From Palsa-147 sp036513895 (GTDB taxonomy: Bacteria; Acidobacteriota; Terriglobia; Acidiferrales; UBA7541): DNA of 64,000 bases. Location: contig DATBYF010000107.1 of NCBI GenBank assembly GCA_036513895.1, positions 48,669-112,668 on the forward strand, written 5' to 3'. Below are positions 33,825 through 42,485 of this stretch, one piece after another (positions within the stretch are counted from its first letter, which is position 1; each line of letters opens with the position of its first letter). The position numbers and the translations under genes are program-made. The notes under the pieces were generated by a model. The model did no database searches, was not told the origin of the DNA, and worked only from the letters and a program-made list of their open reading frames with translations.

Positions 33825-34817
33825 CTATGAATCGCCCGGCGTGTCAATTCCCTGCTCGAATCCGGCGGCCTTCAAAACGAGGTCGGCGAGCGCGCGTATG
33901 AAAATCGGCGAGTCGTTGAGCGCGCCCATCATGCTGAATTCTTGCACGCCGAGTTTCTCGGCTTCTTCGCGAGCTTCGATATTGATTTCGTGAAGCGTTT
34001 CGATGTGATCCGTCACGAAAGAAATCGGAATAATGAGCATCCGCTTGACGCCTTCGCGGGCCAGACGCTCGATCGTTTGCGTCAGCGAGGGCTCCAGCCA
34101 CTTTTGCGGACCGACGCGGCTCTGGTAGCACAGAACCCGCGGATTGTTCCAGCCGCCGCGCGCCAGGACGAGGCGCATCGTTTCTTCGATCTGTTGGGGG
34201 TAGGGATCGCCGGCATTGACGAGCTTCATCGGGAGTCCGTGCGCGCTGAAGACGAGAAACACATCGTTCGGATTCTGCAATTCGGAAAGTTTTTCATCAA
34301 TACGAGCGCGCAAGGATTCGACATACAACGGATGATTGTAGAAATTCTCGACGAGGCGCCCTTTGCCGGCGAGGCCGTCGCGAGTCTGGCGTTTCCACTC
34401 TTTCAGGCTGCTCCTAGTCGTCGCGAAGGAATAATGCGGGTAAAGAGGAAGTAGCACGAGATCGTCGTACGTTTCGTTCTTAAGAGCCGCGAGGGCCTCG
34501 TTCGTAAGCGGGTGCCAATAACGCATCGCTACGATCGTTTTTGCGCGGACCCACGGGCTTAGCGCTTTCTCGAGTGCCGCCCCCTGCTGTTCGGTGAGGC
34601 GGCGAATGGGCGAGCCGCCGCCAATTTCCTGGTAATGCTGCGCGACGACTTTCGAGCGGCGCGTGGAAATGAATTTCGCGAGAGCTCGCCGGGCGATCCA
34701 GGCCATCGGGAAGTCGATGATGTCGGGATCGCAGAAAAGATTGTAGAGGAAAGGTTCGACTGCGGTGGTGGTGTCGGGTCCGCCTAACTGGAAGAGCACG
34801 ACTGCGATCTTCTTCAA
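33825..34817 (-). CDS. hemH: ferrochelatase
   Basis: A 330-aa HemH. It opens with the usual VVLFQLGGPDT, followed by PFLYNLFCDPDII, then IGGGSPIRRLTEQQG and RYWHPLTNEAL. The catalytic His sits in VFSAHGLPM and the acidic ladder near PISFVTDHIETLHEIN. It inserts ferrous iron into protoporphyrin (or, in the coproporphyrin branch, coproporphyrin III). It follows the ccm operon on the same strand with an 84-bp gap, so heme supply and cytochrome c maturation may be co-transcribed. Confidence 0.93.
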   Translation of the reverse strand: MKKIAVVLFQLGGPDTTTAVEPFLYNLFCDPDIIDFPMAWIARRALAKFISTRRSKVVAQHYQEIGGGSPIRRLTEQQGAALEKALSPWVRAKTIVAMRYWHPLTNEALAALKNETYDDLVLLPLYPHYSFATTRSSLKEWKRQTRDGLAGKGRLVENFYNHPLYVESLRARIDEKLSELQNPNDVFLVFSAHGLPMKLVNAGDPYPQQIEETMRLVLARGGWNNPRVLCYQSRVGPQKWLEPSLTQTIERLAREGVKRMLIIPISFVTDHIETLHEINIEAREEAEKLGVQEFSMMGALNDSPIFIRALADLVLKAAGFEQGIDTPGDS

Positions 34818-34901
34818 AAAATGACCTCAGATGACGATGAGGAATAGGTTCGAACGCGATGTGCAAGCGACCGAGCAGCAAGCAGCGACGCCACGCCGCG
34901 G

Positions 34902-35039
34902 TTATTTGCCGAGTTGAGACTTCAAGCGCTCAATTTCGCTTTGAAGCTGAGAGAGGCGGCGCGCGATCGTCACTTGGTAGCCGAAAAATACAGCCCAGAC
35001 AATCATCCAGGCGACGAACAAACTCTCGAAATTCTTCAT
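34902..35039 (-). CDS. ccmD: CcmD-like small heme-exporter protein
   Basis: A 45-aa gene, short enough to be missed by length cut-offs: a membrane helix (FVAWMIVWAVFFGYQVTIA) followed by a charged helix (RRLSQLQSEIERLKSQLGK). That is the CcmD layout: one span, then a cytoplasmic coiled tail. ATG 35039 has AGGAG eight bases upstream. It lies directly after ccmC. In known systems CcmD links the CcmABC exporter to holo-CcmE and helps heme release. The call rests on position, size and topology, as CcmD has little sequence conservation. Confidence 0.75.
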   Translation of the reverse strand: MKNFESLFVAWMIVWAVFFGYQVTIARRLSQLQSEIERLKSQLGK

Positions 35040-35090
35040 TGAATAATCTCCTGCGACGCTACGTACTCAGAATCCGGACGTGCCCAGAAT

Positions 35091-35789
35091 TCACACCTGC
35101 CCAACCGCGGGAGTCTGGCGCTCCGCTTCGATGCGCAGCTCTTCTACTTCATTCCTGGCGCGCTCGAGTTGATAGCGCTGCCGAATGAGAATTACCATCA
35201 CCCCTGTGAGCGCGAGCCAACACAAGTAGAAGACTTTTCGCATAGTCGGATCGAGGCCAGATCCCTGCCCGCCGAGAATTACAGGCTGCGGATGTTGCGT
35301 CCGCCAAATGCGAATCGAAAAATAGACGAGCGGCACATCGAGAAAAAGAAAGATGCCGTAGATGGCCGAGAACGTGGAGCGGCGATCGGGATCGGCAATG
35401 AGATCGCGCAATAGCAGGAACGAAATGTACAGCAGCCAAAGAACCAGCGTGGATGTGAGGCGCGCGTCCCAGGCCCACCAGATTCCCCAAGCGGGTTTCG
35501 CCCAGATCGGGCCGGTGATCAGCACAACTGTGTTGAACGCGACGCCTACCTCGGCCGCCGCCACGGCGAGCCAATCCCAATGCGGCTTGCGGCCGACCAG
35601 ATAACCGATGTTCGCGACGAAACAAATTGTGAATGCAATCAAAGCGACCATGCCGCTGGGCGCGTGGAAATAGAAAATTCGCTGGATCGCGTGCATGGTT
35701 GATTCGTCCGGCGCGATGAAAAGCGCGGCGTAGCCTCCGAACGCCATCAATCCGCCGACCGCTATCGAAGGAACTAAGTGCTTTGTCAA
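35091..35789 (-). CDS. ccmC: CcmC-type heme handling protein
   Basis: A 232-aa protein with six membrane helices. The tryptophan-rich WWD loop is present (WGIWWAWDARLTSTLVLW), flanked by periplasmic His residues (IFYFHAPSG before, near residue 40; RTQHPQP after it), which hold heme for transfer to CcmE. The longest frame runs back into ccmB; TTG 35789 just after the ccmB stop is taken as start (LTKHLVPSIAVGG). It ends with a long cytoplasmic helix (QLERARNEVEELRIEAERQ), unusual for CcmC. The ccmD-like gene follows. Confidence 0.88.
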   Translation of the reverse strand: MTKHLVPSIAVGGLMAFGGYAALFIAPDESTMHAIQRIFYFHAPSGMVALIAFTICFVANIGYLVGRKPHWDWLAVAAAEVGVAFNTVVLITGPIWAKPAWGIWWAWDARLTSTLVLWLLYISFLLLRDLIADPDRRSTFSAIYGIFLFLDVPLVYFSIRIWRTQHPQPVILGGQGSGLDPTMRKVFYLCWLALTGVMVILIRQRYQLERARNEVEELRIEAERQTPAVGQV

Positions 35790-35799
35790 AATATCCGCC

Positions 35800-36474
35800 C
35801 TACTCCTGAAGCAAGAAATCCGAAAGCAGCCACGACACGGTAAAAAACAACACGTCAAACCCGACAAGCAATTCGATCCAGGTCCTCTGAAGCTCGGGCG
35901 TATCTGAGAGCAAACCCGCGGTCGCTTCCACCGACGCGAGCAGAAGCGGCACGAGGACCGGAAGCAACAGCAGAGGCAGCAGCAGTTCGCGCATCCGCGC
36001 CTGCGCCGCTACGGCTGAGAACACAGTCCCCGTAACCGCCAGACCGAACGTCCCGAGCGCGAGCACAATCACCAATCGCCCAAGCACAGGGACCAACGCT
36101 ACATTGTAAAACACGGCGAAAATCGGGAGCAAAAGAACTTCGCATGCGCCCAAAAAAATTACGTTGGCCAAAATTTTGCCCAGAAGAATCGCGAATGGGC
36201 TGACTGGCGCGAGGCATAGTGCGTCCAGAGTGTCATTGGCATGCTCTCTCGCGAAGGACGGCTGGAGCATCAGAGAGCCCGCGAAAAGCAGCGCAATCCA
36301 AAGCAAGCCCGGACCGAAGCGGCGGGATTCCGCGGCGGTGGGATCGAACGCGAAGCTAAAGAGCACGACGACTACGAGCGCAAAAATAAACGTGGTGTTG
36401 AGCAATTCTCGGGCGCGAAACTCGGCACGAACTTCTTTGAACAAAATCGTTGTGGCGGCTTGCCAGGTGCCCAT
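35800..36474 (-). CDS. ccmB: heme exporter permease CcmB
   Basis: A 224-aa protein with six hydrophobic helices. Family landmarks: ILFKEVRAEFRARELL at the cytoplasmic N-terminus, LLFAGSLMLQPSFAREHAND, TLDALCLAPVSPFAILLGK, and LLLPLLLLPVLVPLLLAS. It is the membrane subunit of the CcmABCD ABC complex that releases heme-loaded CcmE. Its ATG directly follows the ccmA stop (TGAATG), so translation is coupled. Confidence 0.9.
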   Translation of the reverse strand: MGTWQAATTILFKEVRAEFRARELLNTTFIFALVVVVLFSFAFDPTAAESRRFGPGLLWIALLFAGSLMLQPSFAREHANDTLDALCLAPVSPFAILLGKILANVIFLGACEVLLLPIFAVFYNVALVPVLGRLVIVLALGTFGLAVTGTVFSAVAAQARMRELLLPLLLLPVLVPLLLASVEATAGLLSDTPELQRTWIELLVGFDVLFFTVSWLLSDFLLQE

Positions 36475-37191
36475 TCAATTTTCCGCCTGAAGCCGGGCGA
36501 GAAGAGGCCCGGGGTCGCCGTCGTGGCCCGAATCGGCGTCGATCTGTCCTGCGGCGATGCGAATCGCGCGAGTGGCCATGCGCAGGACTTCATTGCGCGC
36601 GTGGGTGCTGACAAGAATCGTACAGCCGTCTATTCGCAAAGCGGCGAGCGCCTCCGCGAACCATTCGCGGCCGGCGACATCGAGGCCCGAGGAAGGTTCA
36701 TCGAGAAGGAGCAGGCGAGGCGAATGAACGAGCGAGCGGGCGATTGCTAGGCGCTGCCGCATGCCGCGCGAAAAAGTACGTACGAGGCTCGTCGCGCGCG
36801 TGGCGAGCCCGCAAGCCGCAAGCAATTCCGCCGATCGAGCGGCCGGATCGGAGACACCGTAAAGCCGCGAGAAGAAAATCAAATTTTCCTCGGCGGTCAG
36901 CTCGTCGTAGAGCAGCGTGCTGTGCGCGACCATGCCGACCCTGCTTTTCATTCCAATGGCGGAATCGTCGGAAAATCCGGAGAATCGCACGCGGCCGGAA
37001 TTCGGGCGCACGAGTAGCGCGGCAGTTCGCAAGAGCGTGGTCTTCCCTGCTCCGTTGGGACCGAGCAGAGCGACAAATTCTCCGGGGAGGATTTCTAGAG
37101 AGATACTTCGAAGAGCGATCAGTGAGCCGTAACGTTTTTCCACTCGATCGAAGCTCAAACCGAGACGCTCGACTCCTCCCGCTGATTCCAA
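36475..37191 (-). CDS. ccmA: heme exporter ATP-binding protein CcmA
   Basis: A 238-aa ABC ATPase with Walker A GPNGAGKTT (about residues 43-51), a Q-loop, a signature region reading FSRGMRQRLAIARSL (SRGMR in place of LSGGQ), Walker B RLLLLDEPSSGLD and the H-loop VSTHARNE. It energises release of holo-CcmE with CcmB, CcmC and CcmD. The start is uncertain: TTG 37191 or a second TTG (LSFDRVEKRY) 11 codons in. It lies after the 436-aa unknown ccm-locus gene and before ccmB. Confidence 0.88.
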   Translation of the reverse strand: MESAGGVERLGLSFDRVEKRYGSLIALRSISLEILPGEFVALLGPNGAGKTTLLRTAALLVRPNSGRVRFSGFSDDSAIGMKSRVGMVAHSTLLYDELTAEENLIFFSRLYGVSDPAARSAELLAACGLATRATSLVRTFSRGMRQRLAIARSLVHSPRLLLLDEPSSGLDVAGREWFAEALAALRIDGCTILVSTHARNEVLRMATRAIRIAAGQIDADSGHDGDPGPLLARLQAEN

Positions 37192-37201
37192 GGAAGTGAT
37201 C

Positions 37202-38512
37202 TCAGCCCCGCACGAGATCGCGAAGGGTTCGCTCGAATTGCGCGCGCTGGTTGCTGTAATCCTGATCCGAAATTGTGCCGGCCTGATGCCGTAATTCGAG
37301 ACGGAACAGTTTTTCCTTCAGCTCATCCAAACTGCCGCGAACCTCGCTATCAACCTGCGAAGCCAGTGGCGCGGCTTTTGTGGACGTCGCAGAGCTTCGG
37401 GTAGCCGCAACTGGCGCTGCGAAAGGTACTTCGTCCACGCCCGCGAGCGCCATTTGAGGACGCCGCCACAAATAAACAACCCCCAACGCGAATAGAGCGG
37501 CAAAGCCCCCGACGAGAATCCATTTCAAACTATCGAGTCTACCGGGAAGCGTTGTGACTTGGGCAGTGGTATCGCTTGCGCGCGAATTCACAGATGGATT
37601 ATCGCTCCCGCCTCCGCCACCATTGGCAGTGGCATCCGTCGGCGGAGGCGCCGTGCCCGCAATCGAAATCTGCAGCGGCGTATTCGGAGGAACCGCCTCG
37701 CGCCCGTAAATCGCCCAGCCCTCCTGTTGACCGCCAGCCGCGAATCCGGCTGCGTTCACTTGCACCGACGGTGGCGCGACCAACAGCACTTGCTTTGCGG
37801 CATAGGGCGAAACCATTTCGAGCGTCGCCTGATTCGATGCGTAAGGAAGCTGGTAAGCGATGCGCACGCCGTTCTTTCCGGGGCGAAATGCGAATGCAAT
37901 CGCCATCTGGCCATTACCTTTGTCAATCGTGCCTTGAGTCACCGGCATTCCGGACGACGACCAGGCGGACACTTGCTGGACCTGTGCGTCCTTCGGTACG
38001 ACGAAAGAAAACGTGCCGGAATCCTTATAAAACGCCACCGGCGGCTGCGTGTCGTTTTCGATCGTAAATTCTTCGCCAAGAACCAGCGAAGAGGCGGAGG
38101 GTTGCAGCACGATATCGTGCTGGGTAATCGATATCGCCGACTCCTTGTCGGTGGGGTCGAAAATTTCGACGGAAACGGACGGCGAGCCAGGTGTCAGCGG
38201 CGTATGGTAATTGACGCCTTTGTACGGCACGCGGATCAGCATCGGACCCGAGCCGATCGCTGGGTTGTCGAGCGTAAAATGGCCTTCCGCGTCGGACTTC
38301 ACCGTCTCTACGGGCTGCATGCCGCCCTGCAATTGAATCAAAATCACATCAAGGCGCGCCCCCGGCTTTCCGTTCGTCCCGTTGCGAATTGTGCCGGTCG
38401 CAGTCCCAGCGAACGAAATCGAGGCAGCCGCCAGTACCGCGGCAATCAGCGCGGCAGCCTTCAGCAAATTTGATTTCATCCGCTTTGAATTCCCTTTATT
38501 CATGTTTGGCAT
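37202..38512 (-). CDS. unknown ccm-locus protein: periplasmic beta domains, one span, cytosolic helical tail
   Basis: A 436-aa protein: signal peptide (AALIAAVLAAASISFA), a carboxypeptidase-regulatory-like Ig domain (GTATGTIRNGTNGKPG), further beta segments to about residue 290, a Gly-rich stretch, a membrane helix (WILVGGFAALFALGVVYLW, about 330-348), and a cytoplasmic helix at 390-436 (LKEKLFRLELRHQAGTISDQ). That final helix resembles the one in the CcmI-like neighbour (RDLRFEYRAGKFSEQDYED). Its ATG overlaps the neighbour's stop (TGATG). No CcmG or typical CcmI TPR is seen. It may recruit apocytochrome or replace a missing Ccm part; that is inference. Confidence 0.65.
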   Translation of the reverse strand: MPNMNKGNSKRMKSNLLKAAALIAAVLAAASISFAGTATGTIRNGTNGKPGARLDVILIQLQGGMQPVETVKSDAEGHFTLDNPAIGSGPMLIRVPYKGVNYHTPLTPGSPSVSVEIFDPTDKESAISITQHDIVLQPSASSLVLGEEFTIENDTQPPVAFYKDSGTFSFVVPKDAQVQQVSAWSSSGMPVTQGTIDKGNGQMAIAFAFRPGKNGVRIAYQLPYASNQATLEMVSPYAAKQVLLVAPPSVQVNAAGFAAGGQQEGWAIYGREAVPPNTPLQISIAGTAPPPTDATANGGGGGSDNPSVNSRASDTTAQVTTLPGRLDSLKWILVGGFAALFALGVVYLWRRPQMALAGVDEVPFAAPVAATRSSATSTKAAPLASQVDSEVRGSLDELKEKLFRLELRHQAGTISDQDYSNQRAQFERTLRDLVRG

Positions 38513-38850
38513 CAGGAGCTGCGCGGCACCGGTTTGCGCGACATGGCCTGGCGCGTCGCCGGCGTGGGAGCGCCGCCCGTAAATAGATCCATCTCGCCGA
38601 GAACTCGAGCAGCCTCGGATTCGAGGGATTGCCTCATGTCCTCATAATCCTGTTCGGAAAATTTGCCCGCGCGATACTCGAAGCGAAGATCGCGAAGATT
38701 ATCGTAGATCGCATCGCGGCGCTCGAGAAGAATATCGAGGCGAGAACGGCGCGGCGCGGAATCCGAAGCATCCGCGTCAATCAAGAAAATGAATATCACG
38801 GCCGCGGCAGCGAGCAGGACGCAAGCCATCGCAATCGCTGCGCTACTCAT
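38512..38850 (-). CDS. CcmI N-terminal-like protein
   Basis: A 112-aa protein with an N-terminal membrane helix (about 5-24) and a helical segment (LERRDAIYDNLRDLRFEYRA GKFSEQDYEDMR in two runs) like the first part of CcmI/CycH. The TPR domain that binds the apocytochrome C-terminus is absent. It overlaps ccmH by eight bases and the next gene by TGATG. It may bridge CcmF/H with the 436-aa downstream protein. Confidence 0.7.
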   Translation of the reverse strand: MSSAAIAMACVLLAAAAVIFIFLIDADASDSAPRRSRLDILLERRDAIYDNLRDLRFEYRAGKFSEQDYEDMRQSLESEAARVLGEMDLFTGGAPTPATRQAMSRKPVPRSS

Positions 38851-39298
38851 CAGGCCCCATTTCGCGCCGAGCCCGTGCGATTAAATCGGCAGAAACGCGA
38901 GACGGCGCGACTTCTACCGCATTTTTGCGCCAATGCACGAGCGCAAACCGCACCACAACGATTCCGCCTATGACCGCAATGATCGGCATCAGCCACATCC
39001 AAATATTGAATCCCTTGGCAGCGGGCAGAAGAAGGACCGCCGCGCCGTATTCCTGCACAAAATTCTGGACGATCAAATCGTCCGATTCGCTGCGGGCAAC
39101 TCGCGTGTCAATTTCCTTCAGCATATCGTGCGAATAAGTGCAGCCAACGTGGTTGCAGACTCCGAGTACCTGGTTGCAACTACACACGCACATCATGCGC
39201 ATGCTGAGTGCTTTGGCGCGGTCGCTCTGCTGCGCCAAAGCGAGCGGAACCACCAACAAGTTTAGAACTAATGTGGAGAGCATTACTGACCGATTCAT
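38843..39298 (-). CDS. ccmH: CcmH-like thiol-redox protein, Cys-rich
   Basis: Start placed at ATG 39298, which gives a standard signal peptide (MNRSVMLSTLVLNLLVVPLALA); earlier ATGs overlap the ccmF end. Of 151 aa, residues 25-85 match the CcmH three-helix redox domain (RAKALSMRMMCVC, EIDTRVARSESDDLIVQNFV, QEYGAAVLL). A membrane helix follows (MWLMPIIAVIGGIVVV). The usual LRCxxC is replaced by a denser cluster (CVCSC, VCNHVGC: five Cys), which could bind a metal as well as do thiol exchange. CcmH keeps apocytochrome CxxCH reduced for ligation by CcmF. Confidence 0.75.
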   Translation of the reverse strand: MNRSVMLSTLVLNLLVVPLALAQQSDRAKALSMRMMCVCSCNQVLGVCNHVGCTYSHDMLKEIDTRVARSESDDLIVQNFVQEYGAAVLLLPAAKGFNIWMWLMPIIAVIGGIVVVRFALVHWRKNAVEVAPSRVSADLIARARREMGPDE

Positions 39299-39332
39299 GC
39301 GCGCGAGGAGCGCGATAGGCTCTGCGACCGGC

Positions 39333-41387
39333 TCAATCATCGCCATGCGCGACTCCAACTGACTGCGGCAAAGGCGAACCAGGTGCGGGCGACGCTTCTG
39401 TCGCGCCGCGAAGCACCATCACGGGCTGGGTGCTCGGTATAAGTGCCAGCGCGGTGCCAAGTACGAGGATTAAACCACCGAACCAGATGCATTTAACGAG
39501 TGGATTGAGGTAGGCGTGAATCACCGGCCGATTGGTCTCCGGGCTGCGTCCCGCGTACACGACGTAAAGATCGCGCAATGGCGTGGACTGTATCGCCACC
39601 ATCGTTTCCGTCACCTGGCTAGCCAGGAAGAAGCGGCGTTCCGGATAAAGCATCATCAGCGATTTGCCGTCGAGCAAAATTTCTAGCGTCGCGCGCTCGG
39701 AATCGTAATTCGGATTTTTCACTTCGTCGAAATTTTGGCATACGATCGTGTACGGCCCGATGTTCATTCGCGACCCTACCGCCATCTCCTGCTGAATATC
39801 ACTATTGAACGCCTGACCCGAGATGCCGATGAAGATCACGACGATGGCAAAGTGAACGATATAGCCGCCATAGCGCCGCGTGTTGCGCATTACGAGCTGA
39901 CCGGCAGACGCGATGATGTTCGTTCCCGAGCGCGCGGAAATCACGCTTGCGCCGCGCCAGAATTCCGCTGCAATCGTCAGCGTCACGAATACGGACATGA
40001 TCAAGCAAATGAGCGGATAAATGTAACGGAGACCGAGTACGAGCGCGATGACGCCCGCTGCGATACCTCCGGCCATAGGCCATGCAAAATTCCGCTTCAG
40101 GCTGTCATATGAAGTCTTGCGCCATGCGAGGAGAGGCCCAACGCCTGTAAGGAAAAGCAGGAACAGTGCAATCGGTATCGTTACTTTGTTAAAAAAGGGA
40201 GCGCCGACACTAATCTTCGTTCCTTCAACCCATTCCGAAATTACTGGAAAGAGCGTTCCCCAAAGCACGGCGAAACATCCGGCCAGAAGAACGAGATTGT
40301 TGAAGAGAAAACTCGACTCCCGCGATACAAGCGAATCCAGCTGATTATCGCTGCGCAGATAATCGCGATTCTTCCAGAACGCCAGGACACAGGCGACGAG
40401 AATAAATGCCAGGAAACAAGTGAACCACGTGCCGATGGAAGATTGCGCGAATGCGTGCACGGAGCTGACAACGCCCGAGCGGGTCAAGAGCGTACCGAGA
40501 ATGCACAGCATGAACGTGACGAAAACAAGCCACACGTTCCACACCTTCAGCATCCCGCGCTTCTCCTGCATCATCACCGAATGTAGAAATGCCGTTCCGG
40601 TTATCCACGGCAAGAACGAAGCATTCTCGACCGGATCCCACGCCCAGTAGCCGCCCCATCCGAGGACGGCGTACGCCCAATGTGCACCTAGAAGAATCCC
40701 CACACTCTGGAACGTCCACGCGACCATCGTCCAGCGACGCGTGATGTGAATCCATTTTTCGCCGGGATAACGCCCAAGAAGCGCCGCCATGGCGAAGGCG
40801 AATGGCACTGTGAAGCCGGTGTATCCCAGGTAAAGCATCGGCGGATGAATCACCATCTCCGGATACTGGAGCAGCGGATTCAGCCCGTGGCCATCCGCCT
40901 GCGCAACAACAGTTAGTGCGCCGCCGGCGCTCGCATGGCCCAGGATCTGAAACGGCGTGGCCACGAAGTTATTCAAAACGAGGAAGAAAGTTTGGACTGT
41001 GGCGAGAACCACGCCGACGTACGGCATCAGCTCAGGATGTTTGCGGCGATTGAGAAAAAGCGCCAGGAACGCGTAAATGGAGAGCAGCCAGCTCCAGAAA
41101 AGCAGCGAGCCTTCCTGCCCGGCCCATAGCGCGGCAAACTTGTAAAAGATCGGAAGATCGCGGTTGCTATGCTCCGCGACGTACGCCATCGAAAAATTAT
41201 TCGTAAAGAAAAGATATTCGAGCGAAACGACGGCCATGCTGACGAGAATAAAAACGGACATGCCAGCGTTTCGAGCGCTCTTGGTCAGCAGAGGATTACG
41301 AGTGCGGATTGCCGCGATGCCGGCGCCGACGGCATAGACAGCCGCAATCAGCGCGAGAACTAAAGCAAATGAACCAAATATGTCCAC
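39333..41387 (-). CDS. ccmF: cytochrome c-heme lyase subunit CcmF
   Basis: A 684-aa polytopic protein with about 15 membrane segments and the WWD heme loop WAWDPVENASFLPWI. Also visible: ALWAGQEGSLLFW near the start, NNFVATPFQILG, GAHWAYAVLGWGGYW, and TRSGVVSSVHAFAQS with a heme-ligand His. It ligates heme from CcmE to apocytochrome CxxCH in the periplasm. Length is typical (about 650). It starts with GTG 13 bp after ccmE. Confidence 0.93.
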   Translation of the reverse strand: MDIFGSFALVLALIAAVYAVGAGIAAIRTRNPLLTKSARNAGMSVFILVSMAVVSLEYLFFTNNFSMAYVAEHSNRDLPIFYKFAALWAGQEGSLLFWSWLLSIYAFLALFLNRRKHPELMPYVGVVLATVQTFFLVLNNFVATPFQILGHASAGGALTVVAQADGHGLNPLLQYPEMVIHPPMLYLGYTGFTVPFAFAMAALLGRYPGEKWIHITRRWTMVAWTFQSVGILLGAHWAYAVLGWGGYWAWDPVENASFLPWITGTAFLHSVMMQEKRGMLKVWNVWLVFVTFMLCILGTLLTRSGVVSSVHAFAQSSIGTWFTCFLAFILVACVLAFWKNRDYLRSDNQLDSLVSRESSFLFNNLVLLAGCFAVLWGTLFPVISEWVEGTKISVGAPFFNKVTIPIALFLLFLTGVGPLLAWRKTSYDSLKRNFAWPMAGGIAAGVIALVLGLRYIYPLICLIMSVFVTLTIAAEFWRGASVISARSGTNIIASAGQLVMRNTRRYGGYIVHFAIVVIFIGISGQAFNSDIQQEMAVGSRMNIGPYTIVCQNFDEVKNPNYDSERATLEILLDGKSLMMLYPERRFFLASQVTETMVAIQSTPLRDLYVVYAGRSPETNRPVIHAYLNPLVKCIWFGGLILVLGTALALIPSTQPVMVLRGATEASPAPGSPLPQSVGVAHGDD

Positions 41388-41400
41388 TAAATCGCCTTGG

Positions 41401-41862
41401 TCAACTCAACCTCGAGTTCGAGGGGGCCAGGGTTGAAGAAGAGGTATTCGCAGCGCCCGTCGAGGCGGGTTGCTGCGGCGTGGCTTGATACTTCGATGCA
41501 CACTTTGCCTGAACTTGATCGGCCACGAACCGGCCGTCGGGCATTAACTTCCCTTCCACCAGCGCCTGCGCTCCACCTTTGAAAGTATCGGGAAGCGGAT
41601 CTCGCCCGGCATAGCTGACGTTTAAGACTTTGCCCTGCTCTACGAGCACGAAATCCACGCGCCCAGGCAAGCGCTGAATCGAGCCATCCTGAACATTTCC
41701 TGAAACGCGCATGCGCTGATGCAGGGCGGATCCTTGCAAGCTCTGAAGCTCAGTCAGGGTGTGGTAATACGTTTTGCTTTCAGTGAAACCGACATAGGCC
41801 AGCGACAGCAGGGTGACGATGATGATTGCCGAACCGACCGAAAATTTGACGCGCGCAGTCAT
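41401..41862 (-). CDS. ccmE: heme chaperone CcmE, Cys-type
   Basis: A 153-aa protein: membrane anchor (about 8-26), then the OB-fold beta-barrel (RMRVSGNVQDGSIQ, VDFVLVEQGKVLNVSYAGRD, LVEGKLMPDGRFVADQV). At the heme-attachment site, where HxxxY is usual, it has Cys121-x3-Tyr125 (AKCASKY). Cys-type CcmE is known from archaea and Desulfovibrio. The tail is Ser/Thr/Pro-rich. First gene of the ccm operon. Heme is probably bound through Cys121. See findings. Confidence 0.9.
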   Translation of the reverse strand: MTARVKFSVGSAIIIVTLLSLAYVGFTESKTYYHTLTELQSLQGSALHQRMRVSGNVQDGSIQRLPGRVDFVLVEQGKVLNVSYAGRDPLPDTFKGGAQALVEGKLMPDGRFVADQVQAKCASKYQATPQQPASTGAANTSSSTLAPSNSRLS

Positions 41863-42000
41863 TTTTATACCGAACGGTTATCTCGAAAGCTTATCCCGGA
41901 CGCCTAAAGTGTTTCCGTCAAATGGAGATTCTACCACAACGAGGTAACAGCGACGGGCTGGGGAGATAACTGCGAGGACGTTGCAGTGAATCCGGGCCGG

Positions 42001-42303
42001 TCAGGGCCCGAGCTTCGAACGCAAACAACCGACCAATTCCGGTGCCAACTGCGAAATGTTCATACCCTCTGAAACCATAAACTTGCAGCTCAAGATGGGC
42101 CGCGCTTGGGTGTCGTCGGCAAGCTGGCAATCCACCCGGCAATATTGACACTCCTGATTCCAGCAGAATCGCCCGTACGGAATCGTGTCGGGGCTGATGA
42201 ACTGGAAGCAGCGGAGTACCGAATTCTTCTCGGGGACGAGGAAGGTCCGTCCGAGTACACTAATTTCCACGAGACGTTCGAACGGCCGGAAAACCTCAGA
42301 CAT
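42001..42303 (-). CDS. small [2Fe-2S] ferredoxin-fold protein
   Basis: A 100-aa protein with a beta-grasp ferredoxin pattern: EISVLGRTFLVPEKNSVL at the start, ligand run FCWNQECQYCRVDC, and a late Cys in ILSCKFMVSEGMNI. The spacing Cys-x4-Cys-x2-Cys...Cys is that of plant-type and NuoG N-terminal clusters. It could transfer one electron in the cytoplasm. It is upstream of ccmE by 138 bp on the same strand, perhaps a separate unit. No nearby redox enzyme identifies its partner. Confidence 0.65.
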   Translation of the reverse strand: MSEVFRPFERLVEISVLGRTFLVPEKNSVLRCFQFISPDTIPYGRFCWNQECQYCRVDCQLADDTQARPILSCKFMVSEGMNISQLAPELVGCLRSKLGP

Positions 42304-42366
42304 GATTTCGGATTACCTCGCGCCTACCTCAATTGTAAGGTATGCGACGCGAGATAACCCCGCAAC

Positions 42367-42381
42367 CGCGGCATCCTGCGC
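42367..42381. repeat. REP-like element (GGCATCCTGC family)
   Basis: CGCGGCATCCTGCGC, the same core as the hairpin at 5662 with a shortened stem. Confidence 0.4.
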
Positions 42382-42485
42382 AGTGTCCAAAGCCCAACTG
42401 TCGAGTACTGGACACAGCTGAGATGCGCGTCAGGCAAAGGTATTCGTGCTCGATTACGGCAGCTTGAGCGATCAGAAAGGGCCTC

